Positions 23,501-35,500 of a DNA stretch of 64,000 nt are shown here, one piece after another (within the stretch, counting starts at the first letter, position 1; every line of letters starts with the position of its first letter). The notes beneath the pieces were generated by a model, which searched no databases, was not told where the DNA came from, and saw only the letters and a program-made list of their open reading frames with translations. The translations under genes were made by a program, and so were the position numbers. The DNA is taken from contig JALJCO010009074.1 in assembly GCA_023101725.1 (NCBI GenBank), positions 1-64,000 of the forward strand. The letters run 5' to 3'. The DNA is from Atherinomorus stipes. Taxonomy: Eukaryota; Chordata; Actinopteri; Atheriniformes; Atherinidae.

Positions 23501-26500
23501 ACTAATAAAAACTAAACCAAAACTAAGCATTTTCCATAAAATAAAAACTAATAAAAACTAGCAAACCTTCTCAAAAAACTAACTAAAACTAACTGACTGA
23601 ATTGAAAAACAAAAAGTCAAAACTAAATAAAAACTGAAACTAATTAAAAAATCCCAAACTATTATAACCTTGATTCAACCTTTAATTTTTCATAAATAAT
23701 ACATTCACAGAACGTCTAGAGGAAAGCAGAAGAAAAATAGGGCTATTAGTTTTACAAAAAAAAACCCAAACAAACAAGCAAACAAACAACAAACCAAAAA
23801 ACACATTCTTTTTTCATATGAGTAATTGTTTTATCAAATTTGACAGGTCCAATATATGTAAATATTTACATCTGGTTACATGATAGGAGGCCCCCGGGCC
23901 CCCAAAAAGGGGGAAGAATACCATGATAATGAAAAACTACACTCTTTGGTACATTTAGCATTAGCTCAGGAGTTTCCAGTTTTTGTGTAGAAATAGCATC
24001 TTCCTTGCCTTACATTTCTCAAATTCAAGTAGACAGAAAACCGAAGCAGGATGAGGGTGAAGGTAGCAAAGCAGAGGTTGCTGCTTTTCTCGTGGGCATG
24101 TTAGCTAAACATTTGCTAATGGCTAATTAGCTACTTTAGTTAGCCAGGTCTGTAACGTTGCTAATGCTGATGTGTGAGTGTGACACCTACTAGCGGAGAG
24201 GAATTAAACTTGTAGCAATCACCTTTAAATTTGTTTCAAAGAAGGGGCTTCATGTCATTATTAGGCACATAATTCCCTTTCATGGCATAGCCAAATAACT
24301 GTGTTACCTCCAGTAGGTTTGAAAATAAAGTATACATAAAAACAACCTAAAGAAATGTGACATCACTCAATGTCTGTATCTGACGCCTTAAAAATGTACT
24401 GCTGTCCCTTTAAGATGCCTCCTGCTTTTTCTAACACGCCCACTCCACTCATCACAACACTCTTGTGCTTCTGGTGGGGTGGAGCCCAGCAAGGGAGGGG
24501 GAGGAGCTTTGTGGAATTGGAGGTGCTCTGTGGTAGCAGCCGTTCTGGCAACCAGAGTCAGGGATATCGCAAATATGCATGAATGAGTCAAAGTAACCCC
24601 TGAGGCATGTTTTAAGGGGAGGGAATGACATAATTACATCATAAAAAGCTCAAATAAGTAAATTTTGCCCCCCCCCCCCTTGATTAATCACAAATTCTTT
24701 AGTGTGAGTGTCACATGTCCTACTCAAGGCTTGAAATAATAAGCTAGTGTTGGTACATTTTAGAAGCCTGTTGCTGCTTAGTAAAGTGAAGCTTCAGTGT
24801 TCAAAATAAAGCTTTATAACCCAGTTGATGCTGTGAGCGATATGTCAGCTCTCATTCAGTTGAATTATGGTCTATTTTAAATAAAACCTACACAAACTGG
24901 TATCATTTTGCCCCTGAAGACTAAAACATAAACTACCTGCCATTTTTAATTTCAAATCAGCATGTGGCTTGACATAAAGCGTAGCCAGGGAAGAGTAGAT
25001 GGACGGCAGAATGCTAAAGGGAAAATGCAGACTTAACTGGAAGAAAATGATGTTGAGAGATGGAAGAAGGTGATTCATCAGTCTGCTGTCAGATGGGTGA
25101 ATCTATTGCCAGATATGTGCCTGGCCAGATACGTGATGGCAGCAGATGGAGCAGAGGGAGCTGAATGCCATTTTCTGTTGTAACCACTGATTTAGTTTGC
25201 AAAGGCACTTCCAGGCCAGCTGGAAGATGTAATTATATCGCAGTGTCCACTTTGGCCTCTGGATATTTCCTAGTCAATTATGCCTGGAACAGCTATACTG
25301 ATGCAGCAAAGCACTACCTTAACATCTTAGCTGGCTGCGTCAAGTAGAAACTAGCTGCAACTCCATACCTCAGCAATCACAAACTCCCCATGCACTTTGA
25401 AATTAAGAGCGCATTCAGAAAGCATGGTCTGTTAGACCGACTGGGTTCTCGGCTTGGCTGGGGGTGGGGGTGGTCTTCCAAACAGAGATCGCATTCACTT
25501 TGCACCATAGCCAAAAGAGCTGAACCGTTTGAATAATGTCCCCAATCTTTCCAGAGGTGGCACTGCATTTGGATTCACTGTCGGTGAAGACAAGACATAC
25601 AACGAACAAGAAGGTTCTCACAACTTCCGTTTCCTCCACGTGCACACACGACGCTGGGATATGCTTTCATCAGACCAAATATCGATTAAAGCTTTTACCT
25701 CCTTGTCACTCCATGTCTGACCACGAGCCATTTTTAGAAGTACTGCTGTCCCACACGTGTGTTTGTTGTTGTAGCGTTTACCCACAATGCCCAATGTTTT
25801 ACCCATAATGCCAAGCTAAACCAAATGCAGGAAGCAGCAATTTGTAGTCCTCTTCCTGTATTTGGTCCACTTGAAGCAGACCGAGACCTGCATTTGTAGG
25901 CGGACCGAGTCCACTTGTTTGTTCCGGATCAGAGTCGGTTAACGCATTCACAACTCCCCCAAACGAACTTTCCGAGCAAACGGACTCGGATTTGAATCAA
26001 AAAAGCTTTGTGAATTCGCCCTAAAACAACAACTAGCCTCCAGATTGGCTGCCGCTGCCATATTTAGGTCATAAAAACAGTTAATTTGAATTTATGTTTA
26101 AAAACCTACAATGTTAGGGTGTCATCCAAATTTTATGGTGATCACACCATCTCACTGTTGCCATAGGAATCTTTAAAAAGTGCTGCCTTGGGCTTTCTTT
26201 CTCATCTATAGAGGATATTTTCTTTTTGCTGGCTACCAAAGTTTTTGCTGCCATTAAGTATGAAGCTGTAAGAAAAGGCAGTAAGTTATGTAATTAATGA
26301 TTATAAACAGAAGAAAGCTAGAGGAAATACAGTACAGTCATAACAGCATGTATGAATATGAAGTTTCTGAGGAAGAAGAGCCATTTTGTTTGAAAGCAGT
26401 CCAAATGAGATGCCGTAAAAGAAGGTAAAAACTTTGTAAAGAAATGTCTTCAGGTGAAAATCAAACAGAAACTTCAAATCAGGAAAAGTCAGCCAGTGTA

Positions 26501-29500
26501 AGAATGAAATGAACACTTTCATGCAGTTTTTGTTTTATTATTGGATCTGATTACAGCTCCGACTTGACTCATAATCATCCCGCACTCTTTCAGATCAAAT
26601 GTCCAGAGAGAATCAGATCTCGCCACAATTAAATCATCAAGCATGGCAGCCGCGAGCCGCGAGCCGCGAGAGGAGTCAAGTGAGAGCGGCGCGATCAGCT
26701 GATTTCTGGGCGCTGTGGTGGCAGATATAACAGACCACAGTGAAAAACACAGTCTGATTTTACTGAACATAAAAATACAATCATTTCAAGGGCGTAAAAG
26801 TCAGCCATGATCTTTTGCATGAAGAACAAGAACATATTCTTCTGAAAGCCAGTGTCAGTCCGAGTCCAGCCAACAACCTCTCACTTTGCCTGGGTGTCGG
26901 TACAAGCTAAAGGAGCTAACGCCGGGATGCTCCAGTATCTCAGGGATGGGGCGGTCCTGCAGCCACACAGCTGCAGTATTGACCCTTTTCACTGAGTCGG
27001 CTGAAACCTGGATGGAGGGTGTTTATTTGAACAAAATGGGGACTTTAGGATCACTACAATTATTATTCTGCTAGGTTGCGATTATGTCTTTGAGCCGATG
27101 CTCCTTTTTGCCATTTTGCTAAGTAGTAGCTACATAGTTAGGGCCGTTAGAAGCCTAAGTTGTTTTAAGGACATCACTCTAAATATGATCAGATTATGTC
27201 TCATCTGAAAGCTAAAATCCTACAAAAGGCAGGCTCTGAACTGATTATTAAAGCTGCTTCTAGAGCATAGACCATAAATAAAGAAGAAAGCAGAGTCCAC
27301 CACTCGAGAGCAGCTACAACTGTTAGCAGCCGAGGCTAGCACCGTTAGCTATCGTTGCAGAAATTGTGATGGAATCTAAATAAAGTGTCAGATTGCTCTC
27401 CTTCCAGTTGTTGTGGCACCCGAAGACAAAGCAATGAATGCTGCTCATGTTTGTACACTTATAGCATTAAATAGCATTAAATCTATTCATGTGGCTCATC
27501 CGTGGAACTGCCATGGAGGCAGTGGTAAACTACTGCAACACTGACTAATCGGAAGATGTAGGCCAAAATGGCAGCGCCCATCCTGACTTCCTGAATGAGG
27601 TGAATAAATGAAGCCAGTTGAGCGTTCCCATTGTCGCCATCTTCGTCGCGTGTGTCGTCACTCCCGGAAATGACACAAATGGGCAAAAGGGGGCCCGGGG
27701 GAAAAAGGATGACAGCTGAAATACTTTGGGAAAAACGCCAACCGAGCTAACACGAAACCAAGGGGACAAAGATTAGCTGCCAAATGGGCGGGGTGAAGGT
27801 AATACACGCTTAGACTTGCTGTTACCTGACTGAAAACCGCAGTTGTGCTACCCTGCTTCAGCCTAAGACCTTACATAGAGCAAACAACAAGCTAACCAGG
27901 AGCCACCGGTTGGCAGGTTGACATCCGGTCTGTCGCCTGGCAGTCAAAAGGACACGTGTAATTTCAAGATTAGATAAATAAATGGATGAGTTATAACAAA
28001 AATTTACCCCCCTCACAGTTGACATGAAGGTAAGCTTGACTTATCAAATTTAACATGATTTTTTGAACCAGGCTGTATATTATTTCTGCTGTGAAGTTGG
28101 CCTTTTTAACATGGGAGTCTATGAGGATTATGTTTTGCAGCCAGCCCCTAGCGGATGAAGGGAGAACTACAAATATTTCCTTCTTCTGGGTCACTTTACA
28201 GTTGGCCACCACCATCGGAGGTTGCAGCTTGATGCCGCACTAACACTCGTTTACTCAATTAGCATTAGCAACGTTACAGAACCAGCTAACTGGTAATTAG
28301 CTTTAGCAAATGTTTAACTAACATGTCCACGAGGAAAGTGGCAACTTCCACGTGGCTTTTGACTCTTGCTATCTTCACCCTCATCCTGTTTAGTTTTTTG
28401 TCGGCTTGAATTTGAGATATATGTAGGCTAAGGCAAGGAAGATGCTATTTCTACACATAGCAATCAAGCTAGCAACTCTGGAGCTTATGCTTACGGCAAA
28501 GAATCCTGACATTGGCATGATAATCAGTTGTAAATATTTACTTTGTAGACTTGTAAAAATTGATAAAACAATTATTTATATGTCTAAAAAAAAGACTGGA
28601 GGTAAGATTATTACTTTTAATATGCTCTATGTTCAGATTATTAATTTTTTTTAAGCAGCTATTGTTTTAATAATGGATTAGATTTATATTGCACTTTTTC
28701 TTGCAGGGCACTCAAAGTGCTCACAGTAGGTCCATTATTCTTTTACTTCTCATTCATACTTGGTTATGGTCAGCTATGTATGTAGCCACAGCTGCCCTGG
28801 GGCACACTGACGGAAGCGTGGCAGCCATTTCGTGCCTATGGCCCCTCCGACCACCACCGGAACATTCACACACATTCATACAACAGTGGTGCCCCCACTG
28901 GAGGCAAGGAGGGTTGGGTGTCTTGCCCACGGACACAACTACAGATGGCTGGGGGATTGGGATTTGAACTGCCGCTCCTTCAATCATTGGCCGACCTGCT
29001 CTACCACTTGAGCCACTGTCGCCCCCATTAATATGTCATGGCTATCACATTTGAATAACATCTAAACGGATGAGTTTTTAAAAAAAATCACCACTGTCAC
29101 AGTTGACATGAAGGTAAACTTGATCTATTAAACGTAAAATAATTCTTTAAACCTGGCTGTAAACATGTATTATTTCTGCGGTAAACATGTTTATGTCTGC
29201 TGTAAATTTTGTCTTTTTAACATGAGAGTCTATGACAGCGTTTTGCTGCTGCCCCTAAACAGAGGTGTCAAATAATGAAGTAAAAATACTTTGTTACCGT
29301 ACTTAAGTAGAAATTTGGGGTATTTATACTTTATTGAAGTAATTATTTTTCAACTTACTTTGTACTTCTACTCCTTACATTTTTAAGCAATTATCGGTAC
29401 TATCTACTCCATACATTTTAAAAATAGTCTCATTACTGGAAAAAAAAAGAAAAAAAGACAGAAAAACAGAAAAAAAATCCCTTTAAGGTCAATATGCCAT

Positions 29501-32500
29501 CCAGATTGTGGTTGGATGGGAATTATAAATACATACCATTCCGAGATCCTATTGGTTTGTTTACGATCCATCACCTGCACATGACAAATCTCAACCCCCC
29601 CCATCTCCACCAGCAGCAGCCACAGCCGCAACATCACACGAGTGCAACCTTTAATAGCTAGTGATACAGGTCAGACTGCTGATGCAGTGATGATAACATG
29701 ATGAGATCCTCCATAGCTGTTTACCTTACCTGCTGTTACAGTTCTGTTATTTCTGTTAACATGATGATATCAGCTGATCCTCCATGGTTCTGTTTAACTG
29801 CTGTTACTGTTAAATCTCATCAGCACAAACAGGACAGATGATGAATTCTCCAACTTTAAATATAATCGGTCCTGTGGAATTTATAATCCAGACAAAATAC
29901 TAGTTAATATTTAATGTGTTGTATTAACCTGATAGGTGGATATTACTGAGGCTGCTGGTCTACATTAGTCTATCCACACATGCTGTACTGTCCACATCTG
30001 TCCTGGTCCAACTGGTCAAACAGGAATAAAACTGGATGATGAGGATGAGGAAGGTTTTTTATCAGATGCTGATGAGGAACTTTCTGACTGAATCCGGTTG
30101 TCATTGTGTTTATCTGGATGCAAATGATGTGATTGCAGCTTTTTAAATGCTGGTTGGTTAAATGTTGATGTCTGAAGTTCACAGCTCCCTATGGAGAGTT
30201 TGTCTTTTTGTTTCCATGGTAACGACATTGGTTATTTTACTGCAGACATATCTTGTTGGTCCTGCTGGACCAAACATGTCTGCACAGATGGGTGTTGTAT
30301 TGAGGCTTGTGGTGAGGGTAGGAGACAGACAGGACTAGGGCTGAAACAATTAAATTATTCGATTAGAAAAAATGATCGATTAATATTTTAGTAATCGATG
30401 CTTCGTTTAACTTTTTAAACTCCCGCTTCACGCATTGCTTCCGGCCTGTATAAACTGCTTCCAGTTAGGATAGACAAGTGCGCTTCGCACGCCTATTTGC
30501 GTACCTCAAGTGTGCTACGTGCTACGTCATGTGCCCAGCTGTAGCAGCTTCTCTGGCAGAGCTCCAGTTGCTGCAGATGAAGAATTTCAGCCAACTAGCT
30601 ACTGTAATTAACACACATACACAGACAATACTTACAAAGACTTAAAGGGTCTAGAGGCAAGATTAAGAAATGAAACTCGCAACTGCTGCAACCGGCGCTT
30701 CAGGTAACTGCAGCCACTGGTACACACTCCCAAGCTGTCACGACAGCGCGCACAAACTGAAGCTGTATTGTTTTTTACTACGCTTTTTCTTCACAGGTAC
30801 ACTTTTTAGCCTCTTTCAGTTGATCTGGATCGTTTGCTGACGGCAGAAGAATCCATAACTATCGCTTACAGTGTTTGAATTTACTGCGACCGTCTTCTTC
30901 CTGTATCAAAACTGCGGATGTAGCATCATTTGACGTCACGTCCGCAGGGCAGCGCGGGAAGTTCGTACACCGAATTGCAGCGCATTTTGCAGCACACAGC
31001 CTGTTCAAGGCAACAGAGAGAAACGTGGGTGGAAACGTTTTTTTTTGTTATGTTCATCACCCATTAGTATTAAGAAAAATGGACATGCATGTTTGGTTTT
31101 TTAAAAATTCCTGCCTCTAGTCCCTTTAAGTTTTCCAAGGCACACGCATGTAGCACATATTTGGCGCACACATGAGTTGTTTCCTCACCGGTTTCTCTGA
31201 TAGCGCGCTCACAGCATTGTCGGAGAAAAAACAACAAAGATCCTTGTTAAAGGGAACTGTGTAATCGGGAGCAGCTCCCTCGTAATTTTTATGTTTTTCG
31301 CAAAAAACCGGGGAAACCGAGAACACGCGGCAAGAAAAATAACAGGCTAGGAAAAGGGGGGGGTTAAGAAAAGACCCAATTTTTGGGTGGGGAGGTGATA
31401 TTTTTCCCTCCCATTCCCTTTTCCCCTTAAAAAAATACAGTACCCGCCCCCCCGGAACCGGGGGAGCGGGTCCCCGCAGGCTTAAAGGATACCAAAACGA
31501 AAACGGGGCGGGGGGTTGGTTTCTCCCCCCCCCCCCCCAAAAAAAAAAGGGAAAGAAGCCCCGCCCCGTAAAAAAAAAAAAAAAAGAAGAAAAAAAAAAG
31601 AAAAAAGCTTTTAAGAGGATAATAATAAAAAAAAAAAAATTAAAAAAAAATGTTAAAAACGGGGACCCCTTAAGATGTGAGCACTCGCTCGCATAATTTA
31701 GCTTATGTTTTAACAAAGATCTTTTTAAAGAAGATGTTTCACACTGATTACATCTGACATCCAAACATTTCAACTTTTTTTTTTTTCCAGCATGAAATAA
31801 TTTACTTTTAGTAACTATCAACTTATTTATTCCCTTTTTCTAATGTGAATAGTTCACACCATGAACTAATTATCTGGTTCTTTTACCAAAAGGCATAACA
31901 GTAGTTGCAGGCACTGTTTTTTTTTTTTTTTTTAAATTACATGATGTTTATTGCACTGCTTTAACTGTTCAATACAGTTTTGATCAGTTTGATTAGTTAT
32001 GATTTCACCCTTTCGGTATGAATGTTTAAAATTAGCAAATATTAATGCAGTATGAACAGTAATGTTTAATGTAGACACAGAATCAACTTACAAATGTGAT
32101 TATGCATCAAAGCATTATTTCAAGGCTAAGGTAAAATATTGAGATATATATTGTGTATCTTGACATGCCATAAAAATATCGGGATATTACTCAAATTCAC
32201 TATCTCCCAGCCCTACTTCCAGTCTGTATAAACTATTTCCGGACACTCCCTACCAGTGGGTGGCAGTAATGCACCTACTCGTTGTGTGTCAGCCACAGTC
32301 TTTCGTGCCAATTTGGACTCCTTATAACTCCACTGCATCTCAGTCAGATCTTTAAAAACATAGAGCTTATCCGATTAATCGATCAATCGATCGATTACAG
32401 GGGTAGATTAATCGACTATTAAAATAATCGCTAGCTGCAGCTCTAGACACGACTGACGGATGACGGTTTTCTGCGAATGTTGGTCTACACCAGGGGTGTC

Positions 32501-35500
32501 CAGTTCTGGTCCTCAAGGATCACAGTCCTGCAGGTTTAAGATGTCTCCCTGATTCAAGACACCTGATTCAAATTAAAGATAGAGTCCAAAGTCCCTCCAG
32601 CGTTTCTGTTTGAAAACAACAGTATTCAAACTTAGCGCCCCTCCCTCTCAGGCTAATGGCCGCCTTGTTCTAGCTAGCCTATTCAACTTCAAGCTTCTCC
32701 TTCAGAGCTCAGAAGCGGGTACAAGCCAAACTATTATTAACCCTGGTTTTCCAAAGTGCATTATCTGAAGCCCTTACCTTTTCTTCGATGCATCCACTGT
32801 GTTTTCCTTCTTTCTTTTTTTTATTCCTTCGAGAGTTTGAGTGACTGGCGTCTGCTCCAATCATGAGTTTATTTACACACAGCGTCATGCTCTTAGCTCT
32901 GTCATTGGCTGCCGATATAAACAGAAATCTCCACCCAGAAACGTCCCGAACAGACCAAAACAATACAAAAGAATGAATTACAGGCAGGGGGAGAGAGAGT
33001 TGCGTTCAAGCGTACCACGGCACGGGAGTAGAGGCCCAAAGGCGGGGTTTGACATGGATTTCACTTACTGAAGTCTAACGTTTATTTTTTACGGGGGGAA
33101 CTCCGGACTATACCTTTAAATGTTTCTCCTCAACAGCTTATCAAGTTCTGTCCAAACATGTTGACCCATCAGTCTGATTCAGGTGCTGCAGAAGGAAACA
33201 TCCTAAACCTGCAGGACGCCCTGTCTGTCCATTTGGACCGACTTTGGACACTCCTGGTCTACATGGAATGATGACTTTTGGTGATTACTTAGCCTGCGTG
33301 TGCACACTCGTGAACGTTTGAGCATGTGTGTGAGTTGTGGTGATGTGGGTGAGTGTATAACTCCCAGTCTGATGTTTTGTCCCAGTACGGTCCTGGAGAC
33401 ATGTGTAGACCAGTAAAATATGTCCAAGGCAGACACAGGAGAACTAGAGCAAAATGTCCCAACCAGGACCATTACTTTTACTTTTATACTTTAAGGTTTG
33501 TATGTGTGTAGATGTACAAAAAATAAATCACAATCTTCCTGTAGCCTTTTTCGACAGTGTTTAGTGTGTTAACCATTTTTAGAATTTGTAACAAATTAAA
33601 GGCTGCAGTTGATTTATAGCAGTGTTACATTATCTCTCACACACTTAAGTTTAACAGATGAATGCAGTAATCTAATCTGAAGGATGGGGACTGTGTCATT
33701 ACACCTGCTGCCTAAATGAATACCTAAATTTCATAGTTATACATCAGATGTATTTGAGACATTACCATCATCATGGGCCTATCTTTGCAAAGAAAATGAA
33801 CATCACTTTAGGTGCTTGTTTTCTTCTTTTATTCAAACACCAGAAATACTCCAGACCCTGGGTTTACTAAATGGCTGTATGCAGCATTATAATTCATCCT
33901 GAAAGCCGAGTTGGCTATAAATATTCTTTGCCTTTTCTATGTTTGCATGTCAGCAGCTTGATGCAAAACAGTGCCAAACAAAGTTTGGGGTGCTTGAACA
34001 CATGCAAACAAATAAGGCATAAATGTTTGGTGTACATTTGATCCGATCTGATTTGAGGTACCACACATCATCATAAATGATGATGTTTAAACTCAGAGTT
34101 TAAACCTCTGAGTTGTTCTTTGAAGGAGTTTACTCAAGAAACAAAGCTTTTGAGACCATTTTAACTCATCATTCATTAAAGACCTTAAGGCTGTAGTGTC
34201 GTTTGCTATATTTGGAAAGTTCTACTTTTCTATAAACTCAGATTTAGCATCTGCCACTGCGGAGTCTGCTGGTTTAATTGGAGTGCCAGATCTCATCAAG
34301 ATGGAATGGGAATAAGGAAGACAGGGGGGTGGGGGGGGGATTGAGGGAGACAGGGGAGGATGGGTGATGGGCATATGGGCAGAGAAAAAAAAAATAATGG
34401 GAAAGGTGTGATAATCTTTCTGATCAAATTGAAGCTGTTTCTTCGTTCTTTACTTACTCTGTGGTCCTGCATGGTACTTATTACATTCAAGGGGCGTTCA
34501 ACTTGGCAGTGGTTTGGGGAGATGAGCAGATGAGTATGTGAGTCATCTGTAAGTCAATGAGTGGATTTTGGTGATGGAGTAAGTTATCGTTCTCCAGAGT
34601 GAATGAGATGAGAGAGACCGAGAGAAAGGGGAAAGCTGAATGTTGTAGCTAAGGGTCATTAAGGCTGAGCTAAATCTGATTTAACAGCAGTGTTAGATGG
34701 CCATGGATGAATTGCTAGGGCCCAATTTAGAGTCTTGGTAGTCTGTGCTTTGCTTTATAATTTACAACTGAACTTGGTGTGGTACCAGGGATGAAGGGTG
34801 ATAAGCCCTCATTCTTAAAAAGAGACTGTTCTTTTGTTTGTTTTTGCTTTTTTTCAGGCAACATTTTCACATAATACCTAGCAGAAAAAAACAGACATGG
34901 AGTGCTGTCTGAAACCAGAAATTATATTAAGACCTTCAAGGATCACAGCTTGGATGGAAAACCCAGTCAAGTAGCTGCTGGATAGTTACAGGGGCCCAAA
35001 ACTGCTTTTTGGGTCATTTTATTGACGAAAATTATGTCAATTAAATATTTACATACTACATACTAGATAAACAGTCTTCCAAATATGAAATTTTGCAGAT
35101 TATTTTGACATATAGGGGAAGGCAGTTATCCCTTCCAGTCTTTCTAATTGAATCTTTTGTAGAGAATCAACAGCAGGAATTGTAAAATAATCAAGTGCTC
35201 TGTTTTTGCATCCAACTTTGATCCAACTCAAGCATCATTCCTCTGCGGCTGCTTTCCTTACTTGTGGAGTTCCGCAGGGTTCCGTTCTTGGAACCCTTCT
35301 TTTTTCTTTATTTGCTGATGGGGTCAATTTTCTGCAAACATGGCATTTCTTACCGTTGCTTGGTAGTTGACCGACAAATTTATAGGCCTTTAAAATCAGG
35401 AAATGGCTCAGTAGCTCGGCTGCTTGACAGTCTTACTGGTCTGAAAAAACTGGATTGCTCTAAAATTTCTTTACCCAAATGAAGGGAAAACAAAAAATAC

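Larger units (their letters stand above)
21460..24228 (+). mobile_element. TTAA-flanked element, family D, copy interrupted by Tc1
   Basis: Left end TTAAAGGTCATTGCTACA and right end complementary to TTAAAGGTGATTGCTACA. The family D body is split by a 1.55-kb Tc1 element. An additional A-rich block of ACTAAAAACTAA-type units (about 23440-23660) also lies inside. It occupies the 5' part of ncf4 intron 3. Confidence 0.7.
30336..32445. mobile_element. hAT-type element carrying a nested element
   Basis: Left end TAGGGCTGAAACAATTA and right end complementary to TAGAGCTGCAGCTAGCG. Both sides have ATCGATTAAT-rich subterminal DNA. The flanking 8-mers GACAGGAC and GACACGAC differ by one base, as expected for a hAT target duplication. 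It encloses a complete family B element and a stretch of garbled sequence. No transposase is recognisable. Confidence 0.7.

Noticed and set aside
31126..31821. 231-codon minus-strand frame
   Set aside because: Runs through homopolymer-rich garbled sequence and reads as poly-Phe and poly-Pro. Not a protein.
17368..33071. Similar small ORFs in the two family A copies that might suggest a conserved gene
   Set aside because: The similarity extends over the non-coding ends and both strands. It reflects element homology, not protein conservation.
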